44,498 nt of DNA from a virus. The stretch lies in the IMG/VR virus record IMGVR_UViG_3300048800_000097, positions 1 through 44,498 of that record; one strand, given 5' to 3'. The notes beneath the pieces were generated by a model that searched no databases, had not been told where the DNA came from, and was given only the letters and a program-made list of their open reading frames with translations. Position 1 is the first letter of the stretch. Each line of letters starts with the position of its first letter. Made by a program: the position numbers and the translations under genes. Shown piece after piece: positions 22,960 to 30,489 of the stretch.

Positions 22960-23354
22960 TACTCGCCCGGGCTGGCGGTCGGGGTCACCTTGCGGCAGGT
23001 GAGCTGGCTCATGGTGCGCATGGGGTCAGCGTCGGCGGCGAAGATGTCCCAGGTGGTGCCGTCGTCGAGCAGGCAGCGCATACTCTCGTCGATCTGGGAG
23101 AAGTAGCCGGCCAGCTGAATCCTGGTGAAGATCTCCTCAACGATCATCTCGGGGCCGCGCTGCTCCACCCCGCCGGTGACGTCCTTGGTGGCCGGGATGG
23201 TCTCCAGCCCGGGCACGGTCGCCCAGGTGCTGGTTTCACCTCCCGCGGTGCCGATGACCCGGGTGGGCGCCTGGATGGTCGCCGTGAAGGGAAAGAAGCC
23301 GCTGGCGACCAGCGCCTCGAGCAGGTGCGGATGGACGATGCTGGCGGGGCGCAT
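22959..23354 (-). CDS. head-tail joining (stopper) protein
   Basis: A 131-aa protein with ATATIQ-like beta strands (FFPFTATIQAPTRVIGTAGG), VEQRGPEMIVEEIFTRIQLA and DGTTWDIFAADADPM. This resembles gp16/head closure proteins of siphoviruses. Order relative to gp6-like and gp10-like genes supports it. Confidence 0.65.
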   Translation of the reverse strand: MRPASIVHPHLLEALVASGFFPFTATIQAPTRVIGTAGGETSTWATVPGLETIPATKDVTGGVEQRGPEMIVEEIFTRIQLAGYFSQIDESMRCLLDDGTTWDIFAADADPMRTMSQLTCRKVTPTASPGE

Positions 23355-23572
23355 CAGCTAGTCCGCTCCAGGGTCTCGTCCACTGACCCAGGGCAGAACA
23401 CGCTCTCGTTGGAGCGGTGCAAGGGCACGTGCTCCCGGTGGCTCAGGAACATCAGGTCGCCACACGCCTTGCAGTGGTGGGTCCCGTCCGCCGAGACCAC
23501 GATGGCAGGGAGCGGGTCAGCCGAGTCAGGCAGATCCGCCCAGGGGTCGGCCGGCGTGGGAGTATCAAACAC
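23354..23572 (-). CDS. small zinc-ribbon protein
   Basis: A 72-aa protein starting at GTG 23572, just after the connector gene stop. CKACGDLMFLSHREHVPLH gives a CxxC-H-H metal site. It sits inside the head-tail connector block. Function unknown. Confidence 0.55.
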   Translation of the reverse strand: MFDTPTPADPWADLPDSADPLPAIVVSADGTHHCKACGDLMFLSHREHVPLHRSNESVFCPGSVDETLERTS

Positions 23573-23576
23573 GGCC

Positions 23577-24011
23577 TCACACGCTTGGGAAGTCACGCTC
23601 AAACTGCTTCTGGATGCGCTCGCGCTCGGCGAACTCATCGACCACGGTCTCCGCGATCTCGAAGACCCCGACCATGCTGCCGGTGCCGTCGTCGCCCTGC
23701 TCGTACCGCTGCTCGTAGTCGTCAGCGATGGCGCGCAGCTCGGCGCCCATCAGGTGGGCGTTGGTCTGCAGCCCCAGAAGCTTGATCGCCTTCAGCGTGT
23801 AGACCTGGTTGGCAGCGATCACGCGCAGCGCCTTGGCGCCGGCCAGCATGGGGGCCTGGGAGCTCATGTCGAGGAAGCTCTGGATCTCGGTGTCGCTGAA
23901 GATGAACGCGGCGACGTCGGTGTCCTGAGCCAGCAGCCGGGTCCTGCCCAGCAGTGTACTCGGGTCGTAGGGCAGAACTGGGGCCTGGATTGGCGGGCCG
24001 CTGAGGGGCAT
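23577..24011 (-). CDS. head-tail connector protein (gp6/gp15-like)
   Basis: A 144-aa, largely helical protein (LLGRTRLLAQDTDVAAFIFS, DTEIQSFLDMSSQAPMLAGA, ALRVIAANQVYTLKAIKLLG). The fold pattern and position fit the connector ring below the portal. Confidence 0.75.
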   Translation of the reverse strand: MPLSGPPIQAPVLPYDPSTLLGRTRLLAQDTDVAAFIFSDTEIQSFLDMSSQAPMLAGAKALRVIAANQVYTLKAIKLLGLQTNAHLMGAELRAIADDYEQRYEQGDDGTGSMVGVFEIAETVVDEFAERERIQKQFERDFPSV

Positions 24012-24014
24012 TGG

Positions 24015-24302
24015 TTAGTCCTGGGCCTCGTCTGGCGGGGCGTCGAGGGCCTTGCGCTCGCGCAGGCGGGCAGAGTCGATCAGCAGCTCCACGTTGGCCG
24101 GGTCCATGCCCGACGCCTCACAGAAGCCGTCGATCCAGATGCCGAACTGCTGAGTGCCAATCAGCATGGCGGCAACCTTGTTGCGAACGCGCTGCTCCAG
24201 CGGAACGACTCGCTGTGTTGCCTTGGGTTTGGTGGCGCGACCGTTACCCTCGGCGGCATCGGGCGCTGCGGGCTTGTCGGTCAGGATCTCAGCTTCAGTC
24301 AT
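24015..24302 (-). CDS. hypothetical head-region protein
   Basis: A 95-aa protein from ATG 24302 (MTEAEILTDKPAAPDAAEGN). A disordered N-terminus precedes a helical C-terminus (QRVRNKVAAMLIGTQQFGIW). Located between a small head gene and the connector. No family was recognised. Confidence 0.55.
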   Translation of the reverse strand: MTEAEILTDKPAAPDAAEGNGRATKPKATQRVVPLEQRVRNKVAAMLIGTQQFGIWIDGFCEASGMDPANVELLIDSARLRERKALDAPPDEAQD

Positions 24303-24564
24303 GGCTCTCCTCAGGTGGTGGGGTGGAAGGCTGGTCGACGACGGCCCTGGCAAAGCTCGCCTCCTGCACGTCGAGGAAGCAGCCGAGATAGTCGGCGGGA
24401 ACGAGGACGGACCAAGTGCGAGTCACACCTGGCAGGAGCGTTAGCGTCCAGGTGAAGACCCAATCGCCACGGCGTCCAACCTGCATCCCAGTCGGCCCCT
24501 GAAGGGTGTGGTCCTGGTCGAGCTGCTGAATGCTGGTGGGAGGACGGACCTGAAAGTCGGTCAC
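24295..24564 (-). CDS. hypothetical beta-rich protein
   Basis: An 89-aa protein from GTG 24564 (GTGA overlap with the fibre-like gene). MTDFQVRPPTSIQQLDQDHT, then beta strands VFTWTLTLLPGVTRTWSVLV. It follows the fibre-like gene and may belong with it. Function unknown. Confidence 0.5.
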   Translation of the reverse strand: MTDFQVRPPTSIQQLDQDHTLQGPTGMQVGRRGDWVFTWTLTLLPGVTRTWSVLVPADYLGCFLDVQEASFARAVVDQPSTPPPEESHD

Positions 24565-25784
24565 GATGCTGGTCCTATGGCGCTCTTATGGAGGTTGCCG
24601 TTGGAGTCGATGGTCACGTACTTGTCGGCAGCAACGAAGCCCCCCAGCGCAGGAGCGACCAGTGCCCCGTCTGTAATCAGTGCCCCGACGTGGAGCAGGA
24701 GGCGTGAAGAATCGTTGGAGTTGGAGAGGCGCAGTTCTCCAGCAACCGGGTGCAGGTAAAACGCCCACCCGCCGCCATCCAGTTCTATGTCACCTGGAGT
24801 CTGTAGCCCTCCGTTGAAGGTACCCTTGCCGGTGGAGTCAATACTGGCCTTGGATGCGCTTGCAATTTGCAAGTCCAGCAGGTTGCCGCTGGCCGAGGTA
24901 GGGTTGACCAGTAGGGCCGTGGCAGCACCCATCGCTGCGGCTACTCCGAGCGTGACCGCGCCCGTCGCCCATGCTATCGCCAGGCTGGTGCCCGCATTTG
25001 GACCACTTCGGTAGACCTGAAATGCGTCGCTGTTGCCACCGCCGATGTTCTGGCCGATGCGCCAGAAGATAGTCCCGCCGCGCCGGAGCTGGATCTCGGT
25101 GTAGTCGCTAACCGCGCCAGTCGTACTGTTGAGGATCAGTAGCGTCCCGGTCGTATTCTCAATGTCCATCGCCTGGGCTTGGAGGTTCCCCGCTGAGACT
25201 GTGCCAGTGAAGGACGGACTCGCCAGCGGAGCCTTGAGCGCCAAGTCGGTGTTCAGGTTGGTGACGTCAGCCTCGGCCAGCACGACCGCGCCCGTCCGGC
25301 CCGCAACAGAGAGAACGTTGGAGCCCTCGAACCCGGCTATGTCCGCCTCGATCTCGGCCAGGTCGCCTACCAGCGTCCCTACGTCGGCGTTGGTGATTCC
25401 TCGCCAGGCGGGGGTTGTTCCGTTGGAGAACGGCACCGTACCAATAGCCCCGACTGCCAGGCGGGTCGCAGCGCCCCCAATACCTCCGACGATGAGGTCG
25501 CCCAGGGTGGTCATGCCCTCGGTGTCGCCGGGGTAGAACTCCCAGGTGTCCACCCCGGCGATGACGGCGTGGGTCCAGTAATCCTCAGCCGTTGGGGTGC
25601 TGATCTGGTAGGTGCCCAAGCCGCCGAACGCCGCGCCTGAGGTGACGGGTCCGGCGTCCGGGCCGCCGCCAGGTGGTGCGGTGCCCCGCTGCGGCGCCAC
25701 GCCGAACCGGGACGCCTTGTAGGCGCTGACGGCGATGCCGTCCTGGGGGACGCCGCCAGCCGTGACGACGTCGGCGATCAGCAC
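24561..25784 (-). CDS. fibre/spike-like protein inside the head module
   Basis: A 407-aa protein. Residues about 160-205 contain VTNLNTDLALKAPLASPSFT-GTV, the stalk motif typical of phage tail fibres. The rest is a beta-rich repetitive shaft (STTGAVSDYTEIQLRRGGTI, ELRLSNSNDSSRLLLHVGAL). It lies directly after the major capsid gene and before the connectors, far from the tail tip genes. It may be a head fibre or decoration fibre rather than a tail fibre. Confidence 0.7.
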   Translation of the reverse strand: MLIADVVTAGGVPQDGIAVSAYKASRFGVAPQRGTAPPGGGPDAGPVTSGAAFGGLGTYQISTPTAEDYWTHAVIAGVDTWEFYPGDTEGMTTLGDLIVGGIGGAATRLAVGAIGTVPFSNGTTPAWRGITNADVGTLVGDLAEIEADIAGFEGSNVLSVAGRTGAVVLAEADVTNLNTDLALKAPLASPSFTGTVSAGNLQAQAMDIENTTGTLLILNSTTGAVSDYTEIQLRRGGTIFWRIGQNIGGGNSDAFQVYRSGPNAGTSLAIAWATGAVTLGVAAAMGAATALLVNPTSASGNLLDLQIASASKASIDSTGKGTFNGGLQTPGDIELDGGGWAFYLHPVAGELRLSNSNDSSRLLLHVGALITDGALVAPALGGFVAADKYVTIDSNGNLHKSAIGPAS

Positions 25785-25810
25785 GGCCCGCTCATCTCAG
25801 GAAGGCGAGG

Positions 25811-25841
25811 GGGCCCGATGACTCAAATGGTCACCGGGCCC
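25811..25841. terminator. strong stem-loop after the major capsid gene
   Basis: GGGCCCG ... CGGGCCC (7 bp) plus an inner TGAC/GTCA stem, loop TCAAATG. It lies in the 71-bp gap between the capsid and fibre-like genes. No T-tract follows, so it may be a partial terminator, attenuator or mRNA-stabilising element. Confidence 0.5.
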
Positions 25842-25855
25842 GCTGTTGCCTGCTC

Positions 25856-27073
25856 CTATGCGGCGCCGTCGCCGCGCGAGGCCACCGTCCTGCGTCCGTC
25901 CATGCGGGTGCCGCCCATGACGTGGCGCACCTTGTACCGGACGGCGTCGAAGTCGAAGTCTCCGTCGAGGGGGTCGACCGCTCCACCGCCGACGCGGCGC
26001 TGGTTGGGGTCCTTGACAAAGAGCTGGGGCTCCGGGTAAGCGGCCAGGAAGCCCATCTCGGCCGCGGGCCGGGACTCGTTGGGATCCCCGAACAGGAACC
26101 ACGGCAGGCTGCCTCCCGCGCGGCCCGTGGCGATCGCGGTGATGTAGCGATCGACGTAGGGCCCTTCCATGAAGTCGGGGATGTAGTTGGCACCCTCGAC
26201 CCGCTGGCCGGTGGCACTCAACGTGCCCGCGGCGTTGACGATCAGCATGGTGGCGGTCATGATCTGCCGGGCCTTGACCTCAAGCCCCTGCGGGACCACC
26301 AGGCGCATCTTGCCCACGTCGATCGGCTCACCCTGCTCGTCCACCTGGTTGAGCAGCACGTTGATCGCGTCGGTCAGCGCGTCCACGCTCAGCACGGGGT
26401 TGTTGACGAGGGCGCCGTTGGCGATGTTGACCAGGTTCTTGTTGCCGGCGTTGTAGAGCCCGATGTGGGGGCCGTTGACGTCGACGTAAAGCCCAGTGGC
26501 GAACCGCTGCTCGGTGCGGCGGGCACCTCGGCCCTGCCGGGCCGGGATGTCGGTCAGGGCGCCGAGGTCATCGTTGACCTCGTCCTCCCAGGTCAGGCTA
26601 AGGGTCTTGCCGTACTTGGCCACCGAGTAGGTCCAGGCGATGTCGGTGAGCTGGGCCTGGGGGTACTCGGTCTGGGGCGGAACCAGGCTGAGCTGGTCGT
26701 CGGCGCCGTAGACGGCGAACCGCTTGACCGGGCGGAAGTCCCGAATGTTGCGGTTGACCCGGATGAAGTTCTGGAAGACCGGCTCGACTTCCTTGTAGCC
26801 GGCGTACAGCATGCGGTCCAAAACATCCGCGAAGATGTTGGGGAAGTCGGAGGTGCCCAGGGCTTCCTGGAAGATCACCATCCCGCGCCTGCTCTTGTCG
26901 GCGGCGGCGAAGATCCGCACCGCCTCAGCCAGCTTCTGCTGGTACTCCGGGTTCTTCTGGTTGCGGCTGCGGATGCTGTGGGCGCCGCGGCCCTCACCGC
27001 CGAACAAGGCCGAGACGGAGGCCTCCTCAGCGGGGAGCGTGGTGACCAGGTCGAGGATGTCGTTTTGTTTCAT
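25856..27073 (-). CDS. major capsid protein
   Basis: A 405-aa protein with ATG 27073 and a good GGAGG site. Features expected of a HK97-fold subunit include YGKTLSLTWEDEVNDDLGAL, a long central helix-strand region (LSVDALTDAINVLLNQVDEQ) and a C-terminal AEMGFLAAYPEPQLFVKDPN-Q with DFDFDAVRYKVRHVMGGTRMD. Order after the protease-scaffold and cement genes supports this strongly. The family looks closer to Mu-gpT-like capsids than to HK97 gp5. Confidence 0.85.
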   Translation of the reverse strand: MKQNDILDLVTTLPAEEASVSALFGGEGRGAHSIRSRNQKNPEYQQKLAEAVRIFAAADKSRRGMVIFQEALGTSDFPNIFADVLDRMLYAGYKEVEPVFQNFIRVNRNIRDFRPVKRFAVYGADDQLSLVPPQTEYPQAQLTDIAWTYSVAKYGKTLSLTWEDEVNDDLGALTDIPARQGRGARRTEQRFATGLYVDVNGPHIGLYNAGNKNLVNIANGALVNNPVLSVDALTDAINVLLNQVDEQGEPIDVGKMRLVVPQGLEVKARQIMTATMLIVNAAGTLSATGQRVEGANYIPDFMEGPYVDRYITAIATGRAGGSLPWFLFGDPNESRPAAEMGFLAAYPEPQLFVKDPNQRRVGGGAVDPLDGDFDFDAVRYKVRHVMGGTRMDGRRTVASRGDGAA

Positions 27074-27083
27074 GACGGGCCTC

Positions 27084-27437
27084 CTAGCGCCCCAGTCGAA
27101 CTGCTATGGACCCGGCGCCGGCTTGGACCGCCAGAGCGTGTCCGAAGATGATGGCAGCGGCGGCGACGGCGGCCGCGATGGTGGCGTAGCCGGTCAGCAC
27201 AACGGGCGACCCCGCGGCTCCGCCGATGACGTCACCGACCGCGGTGGCGTTGGCCACCGGCAGGGTGAAGACGCCGTCGAACTTGACCGACGTGAGGCCG
27301 GTGGTTGCGTTCTTGGCCTCAAGCGCCACGCCTGCCAGGTTCTTGACGATCACCGGATCGCCAGCTGCCGGGGTGGCCGGGCTGGTGACCGCGACGGCGA
27401 GCTGCCGTCCCAGTGGATATACCTCGTTGCGTGCCAT
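27084..27437 (-). CDS. DUF2190 capsid cement/decoration protein
   Basis: A 117-aa protein. MARNEVYPLGRQLAVAVTSP, DPVIVKNLAGVALEAKN and VKFDGVFTLPVANATAVGDV match the DUF2190 family. These trimeric proteins stabilise capsids and are usually encoded beside the major capsid gene, as here. Confidence 0.85.
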   Translation of the reverse strand: MARNEVYPLGRQLAVAVTSPATPAAGDPVIVKNLAGVALEAKNATTGLTSVKFDGVFTLPVANATAVGDVIGGAAGSPVVLTGYATIAAAVAAAAIIFGHALAVQAGAGSIAVRLGR

Positions 27438-27440
27438 GCC

Positions 27441-29099
27441 TTACCTCCGTCCAGCGGCGGCGAGCTTGGCGCCCGCCTCTGAGAGCCCAAGGTCTGCGAA
27501 GGCCTCGGTCAACTCGGTTTCGGTCTGCTCGGTGCTGACCTCGCCCTCAGCCTCGGTGGAGCCGAAGCCCCGCACGCGGCCGGCGCCGTTGGCGCTGGCC
27601 AGCGACTCGAGGTAGGCCTGCTCGTCCTTGACGGCCGCCTGGATCGACTCGACCAGCTTGGCCTTGTCGAGCTCGCGCTCGCCGTCCTTCTCGGTGAGCG
27701 GGGGTGCCGCTTCGCTGAGATTGTGGACCAGGCGGTCCCTGGTGATCTGGGGCAGCTTGACTTCGGGCTTGGCGACCTCGGCCGTAATGATGTCGACGGC
27801 GTCCCGCTGGAGCAGCCGCTCCTCGGCGCGGGCAGCCCTGTCTGCGGATGCCTTGGCGGCGTCCTGGGCTTCCTTGAGTGCGACTGGATCCACGTTCGGG
27901 TCCTCCGTTGGGGTGGTTGGGTGGGTGGTTTGGGCCTCGCGTGCGCGGGCCCGAGCAGCTTCGAAGAGGGGCAGAATCTCGCCACCGGCGCCGGGGATGG
28001 TCACGAAGTCGGTTGAGGCGACCTCGGTGAAGTCATCGACCAGAATGCCGGAGCGGCCCTCGGCCTCACCGCGGTGGCCGGAGCCGAACGCGCGGATGCT
28101 CACGCCGATGTCGCCGCCCAGTTCGTTGACAGCCGGCTGGAAGGCCTCGTAGACCAAGGCGTCGGCGTACAACCCCGGACCCTTCGGCTTGCCGTCCGGG
28201 CCCTTGGGGCCGACCGGGTCATAGGCCGCGTCGGTGACCAGCTTGCCCGCTAGGTCACGCAGGCTGCGCTCAGGGCGGTCGGTCTCCTCGGTCTTGGTCG
28301 GGTGATCCCAGTACATCTGAGTGCCGGCGGTGAAGACCTCGCCCTCGCAGGCCCTGAGCAGCGCCTCGCTGTAATAGCCGCTGACTCCCCAGCCGGGGGC
28401 GATGAGCTTGACGGGGATGGTGCCGTTCGAGCGCACCACAGCCTCCTGCAACAACGTCTTCTCGGCCAGGGGCGCGGAGGCGGACTCCTGGAGTGGGATC
28501 ACGCTGGGGTGGCGGATGTCGATGCCCTTGGCCTCCCAGCCGTAGTAGGGGCCGAGGTCTGCGGGCTCGTCGGCGTCGGTGCCGATCTCAGCAGCCTCCT
28601 CGCGGACCCATTCGGCCATGCCGTCGTAGACCGTCTGCAGTTGCGCCAGCTGGTCGGGCTCGTCCGCCTCGTCGCCCATGATCCGCAGCAGTTCCGCCAG
28701 TACCCAGGCACCGCGGGCGGCGTCGTCGGCGCTCTCACTGCCGGACTCCTGCAGGCCCATCAGCTCCAGCGAGCGGGCGCGGCCGGCCTCGGTTGTGGCT
28801 GCGGGCTTGTCGGACTTGAGCGAGCCCAGCACGTCCTCGAGGTGGCCGTGGGCGGTGCGGACCTTGTCCTCGTTGGCGCTGCTCAGGACCTTGCCAACCT
28901 CGGCCAGCAGGAGCATCACCGAGGCACGGGAGCCGGCCTCCTTGACGTTCTTGGCGACCTTGGTGGCGAGGTCCTTGGCGGCGGCCTCGGTCTTGCCGTC
29001 ACCGTCGGCCTTGTTGGCAGTCTTCACCCAGGTGTCGTGCTGGACATCCGACCCGTCCGGCAGGGCTTCCTTGGCGTGGTCCTTGGTGAACTTGGCCAT
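27441..29099 (-). CDS. prohead protease fused to scaffold
   Basis: A 552-aa protein. Residues 1-180 are helical and charged. About 215-365 form a protease domain with TQMYWDHPTKTEE (catalytic His candidate) and DIGVSIRAFGSGH (catalytic Ser candidate). About 380-552 are a helical, coiled-coil scaffold (VALKEAQDAAKASADRAARA). This matches maturation protease-scaffold fusions in phages with Mu-like minor head proteins. GAGGAG precedes ATG 29099, and dyad site 8 lies 20 bp upstream. Confidence 0.75.
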   Translation of the reverse strand: MAKFTKDHAKEALPDGSDVQHDTWVKTANKADGDGKTEAAAKDLATKVAKNVKEAGSRASVMLLLAEVGKVLSSANEDKVRTAHGHLEDVLGSLKSDKPAATTEAGRARSLELMGLQESGSESADDAARGAWVLAELLRIMGDEADEPDQLAQLQTVYDGMAEWVREEAAEIGTDADEPADLGPYYGWEAKGIDIRHPSVIPLQESASAPLAEKTLLQEAVVRSNGTIPVKLIAPGWGVSGYYSEALLRACEGEVFTAGTQMYWDHPTKTEETDRPERSLRDLAGKLVTDAAYDPVGPKGPDGKPKGPGLYADALVYEAFQPAVNELGGDIGVSIRAFGSGHRGEAEGRSGILVDDFTEVASTDFVTIPGAGGEILPLFEAARARAREAQTTHPTTPTEDPNVDPVALKEAQDAAKASADRAARAEERLLQRDAVDIITAEVAKPEVKLPQITRDRLVHNLSEAAPPLTEKDGERELDKAKLVESIQAAVKDEQAYLESLASANGAGRVRGFGSTEAEGEVSTEQTETELTEAFADLGLSEAGAKLAAAGRR

Positions 29100-29118
29100 C
29101 TGCTCCTCGATGGGCCCG

Positions 29119-29134
29119 GGTACGTTAGCGTCCC
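29119..29134. promoter_or_regulatory. dyad operator candidate (site 8)
   Basis: GGTACGTTAGCGTCCC. On the minus strand it contains TAACGT in the -10 register seen at sites 1, 6 and 10, but the matching -35 (TGGCGG) is poor. Confidence 0.55.
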
Positions 29135-29152
29135 GGTGCGGTCACCGCCATC

Positions 29153-29230
29153 TTAGAGAATGCGAAAACTCGATGCGGGGGTGCCGGTCACTTCGCAGGG
29201 CTGGCATTTCAGTGCTACCGGCGGGCCCAT
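29153..29230 (-). CDS. possible 25-aa Cys-containing peptide
   Basis: ATG 29230 to TAA 29153, reading MGPPVALKCQPCEVTGTPAS. It fills most of the 138-bp gap between the minor head and protease genes. The CxxC and lack of overlap with other genes make it possible, but it may be chance. Confidence 0.25.
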   Translation of the reverse strand: MGPPVALKCQPCEVTGTPASSFRIL

Positions 29231-29237
29231 CAACCAG

Positions 29238-30116
29238 CTATTCGCCGCCTGTGTCGCCCTCGTCGGTGGTGCTGCCGTCGCTGTTGACACGGCGGTAGAG
29301 CGTGGTGCAGCGGCACGCCGGATGCGCGGTCGGGGTGTCGTCGCCGCTGTCGAAGCCGTCGTCGGCGGAGATCCAGTCCTGTTCCGCGTTGGCCTCGCAG
29401 ATGGGGCAGGCATCGCCCTCAGCCAGCCAGGACTTCTCGTACTCCAGCCCGGTGTCCTGCAGGTCCTGGACGACGGCGCGGCTGCCGGCCTCGTAGGCGT
29501 TGCCGATCTCGGTGACGGCCACCATCTCGGCGCGGTCCTGGATGAACGCCTGGGGCTCGCTCCAGTTGTCGAACTGGTCGCGCAGGGTGGCGGCGATCTT
29601 CTGGTAGCTGAGCCCCTCCTGGACGCCGCCGGTGATCAGGCGGTTGAGGGTGTCGCGGGTGGTCTCGTCGATGTTGCTGACCAGGTCCGCGGCGTATTTG
29701 TCGAGGTAGCGGACGGCGAGCGGGTTGCTGAGGTTGAAGCTGGTCTCGAGGCCGAGGCTGGCCTCGGTGGCCGCGGCTCCTGCCATCAGGGCGTCCTCGG
29801 CGCCGGAGTTGAGCGCCTCCTCCATCGTGGGGTCGCCGCTGGAGCTGGCATCAGTCCAGAGTGGCTGCCAGGCGTCGCCCACAGCCTCGCGTAGGCGCCG
29901 ACTCTCCTGGGCGGGGAACTGGTCCCGGATGCCGCCCAGGGCGGCCAGGAAGGCCTTGCCCTGTTTGCGCCAGCCGACGCGGAGCTGCTTCGCGGTGCGC
30001 TCCTCGAGCGGGGCCAGGGTGGCGTCGCGGCTGGCGGCCCGGGTCGCCTCAAGGAAGTGGTCGATCGCCCGGGTTACGATCCCAGTGTCAGTATCTGGCA
30101 GGGCGCTCAAGGCCAC
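29238..30116 (-). CDS. minor head protein, Mu gpF-like
   Basis: A 292-aa protein; GTG 30116 is the favoured start because longer frames only shadow the preceding gene. The C-terminal domain has AEMVAVTEIGNAYEAGSRAV, then CPICEANAEQDWI and HPACRCTTLYR, the gpF/SPP1 gp7-like signature with paired cysteines and His. Such proteins attach to the portal and help in assembly or ejection. Confidence 0.85.
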   Translation of the reverse strand: MALSALPDTDTGIVTRAIDHFLEATRAASRDATLAPLEERTAKQLRVGWRKQGKAFLAALGGIRDQFPAQESRRLREAVGDAWQPLWTDASSSGDPTMEEALNSGAEDALMAGAAATEASLGLETSFNLSNPLAVRYLDKYAADLVSNIDETTRDTLNRLITGGVQEGLSYQKIAATLRDQFDNWSEPQAFIQDRAEMVAVTEIGNAYEAGSRAVVQDLQDTGLEYEKSWLAEGDACPICEANAEQDWISADDGFDSGDDTPTAHPACRCTTLYRRVNSDGSTTDEGDTGGE

Positions 30117-30258
30117 AGCGGATGCAGTAGAGCCGGTCGAGTCGATCCAAGGTCCAGTGGTGGAGCTCGAACAGGCAGGGGATGGCGCGTAAGCCGGCCA
30201 CGACCACATCGGCCAACGCGCGGACCACCGCCCACAGCGCGCGGAGCACGGCGAGCAT
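30088..30258 (-). CDS. small basic membrane-associated protein
   Basis: A 56-aa protein from ATG 30258 (MLAVLRALWAVVRALADVVV) with an amphipathic N-terminal helix and RLYCIRCGLERPARY at the end. TGATG overlap with the 21-aa gene upstream and 28-bp overlap with the minor head gene. Function unknown. Confidence 0.5.
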   Translation of the reverse strand: MLAVLRALWAVVRALADVVVAGLRAIPCLFELHHWTLDRLDRLYCIRCGLERPARY

Positions 30259-30323
30259 CAGTTGGTGATTACCAGGATGACGATCAGGATCAGGGCGCCC
30301 AGCACGATCAGAAACCACTCCAT
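30258..30323 (-). CDS. 21-aa hydrophobic peptide
   Basis: MEWFLIVLGALILIVILVIT, almost entirely one membrane helix. An AGGAGG lies about 11 bases upstream of ATG 30323 and its stop overlaps the next start (TGATG). The small size leaves some doubt. Confidence 0.45.
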   Translation of the reverse strand: MEWFLIVLGALILIVILVITN

Positions 30324-30339
30324 CCCCGTGTCAGGCCTC

Positions 30340-30489
30340 CTATGCCTGGGCCTCCTGCAACCGCTTCCCCTCGCGGTCGACGAGGTACGGCGCGTCCATT
30401 GGGCCTGCTGGCCAGCCTGGCAGGACCGGGTTGTGAGCGACGCCGGGTCGGCAGCCAAGGAGCCGGGCCAGCAGGTAGCGCCAGGTCAC
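30340..30489 (-). CDS. small hypothetical protein after portal
   Basis: A 49-aa gene from GTG 30489, overlapping the portal stop (GTGA). It reads MTWRYLLARLLGCRPGVAHN and ends KRLQEAQA, the same last four residues as the portal protein (LQEAQA). The shared tail could mark a small local duplication. Confidence 0.5.
   Translation of the reverse strand: MTWRYLLARLLGCRPGVAHNPVLPGWPAGPMDAPYLVDREGKRLQEAQA

Noticed and set aside
24435-24450. Dyad-like GGAGCGTTAGCGTCCA
   Set aside because: It matches the dyad family at about 13 of 16 positions but lies deep inside a coding region with no promoter-like context, so chance is likely. It would count as an intragenic stoperator only if a scan showed enrichment.
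25922-27151. Long plus-strand open frame (409 codons) opposite the capsid gene
   Set aside because: It is antisense to a convincing capsid gene and its product is Val/Gly/Leu-rich low-complexity sequence, as expected from high-GC third-position bias. No ribosome site or promoter supports it.
29153-29413. 86-codon minus frame overlapping the minor head gene
   Set aside because: Its N-terminal part is an Arg/Thr/Ala-rich shadow of the minor head gene; only its last 25 codons lie in a gap and are listed as a low-confidence peptide.
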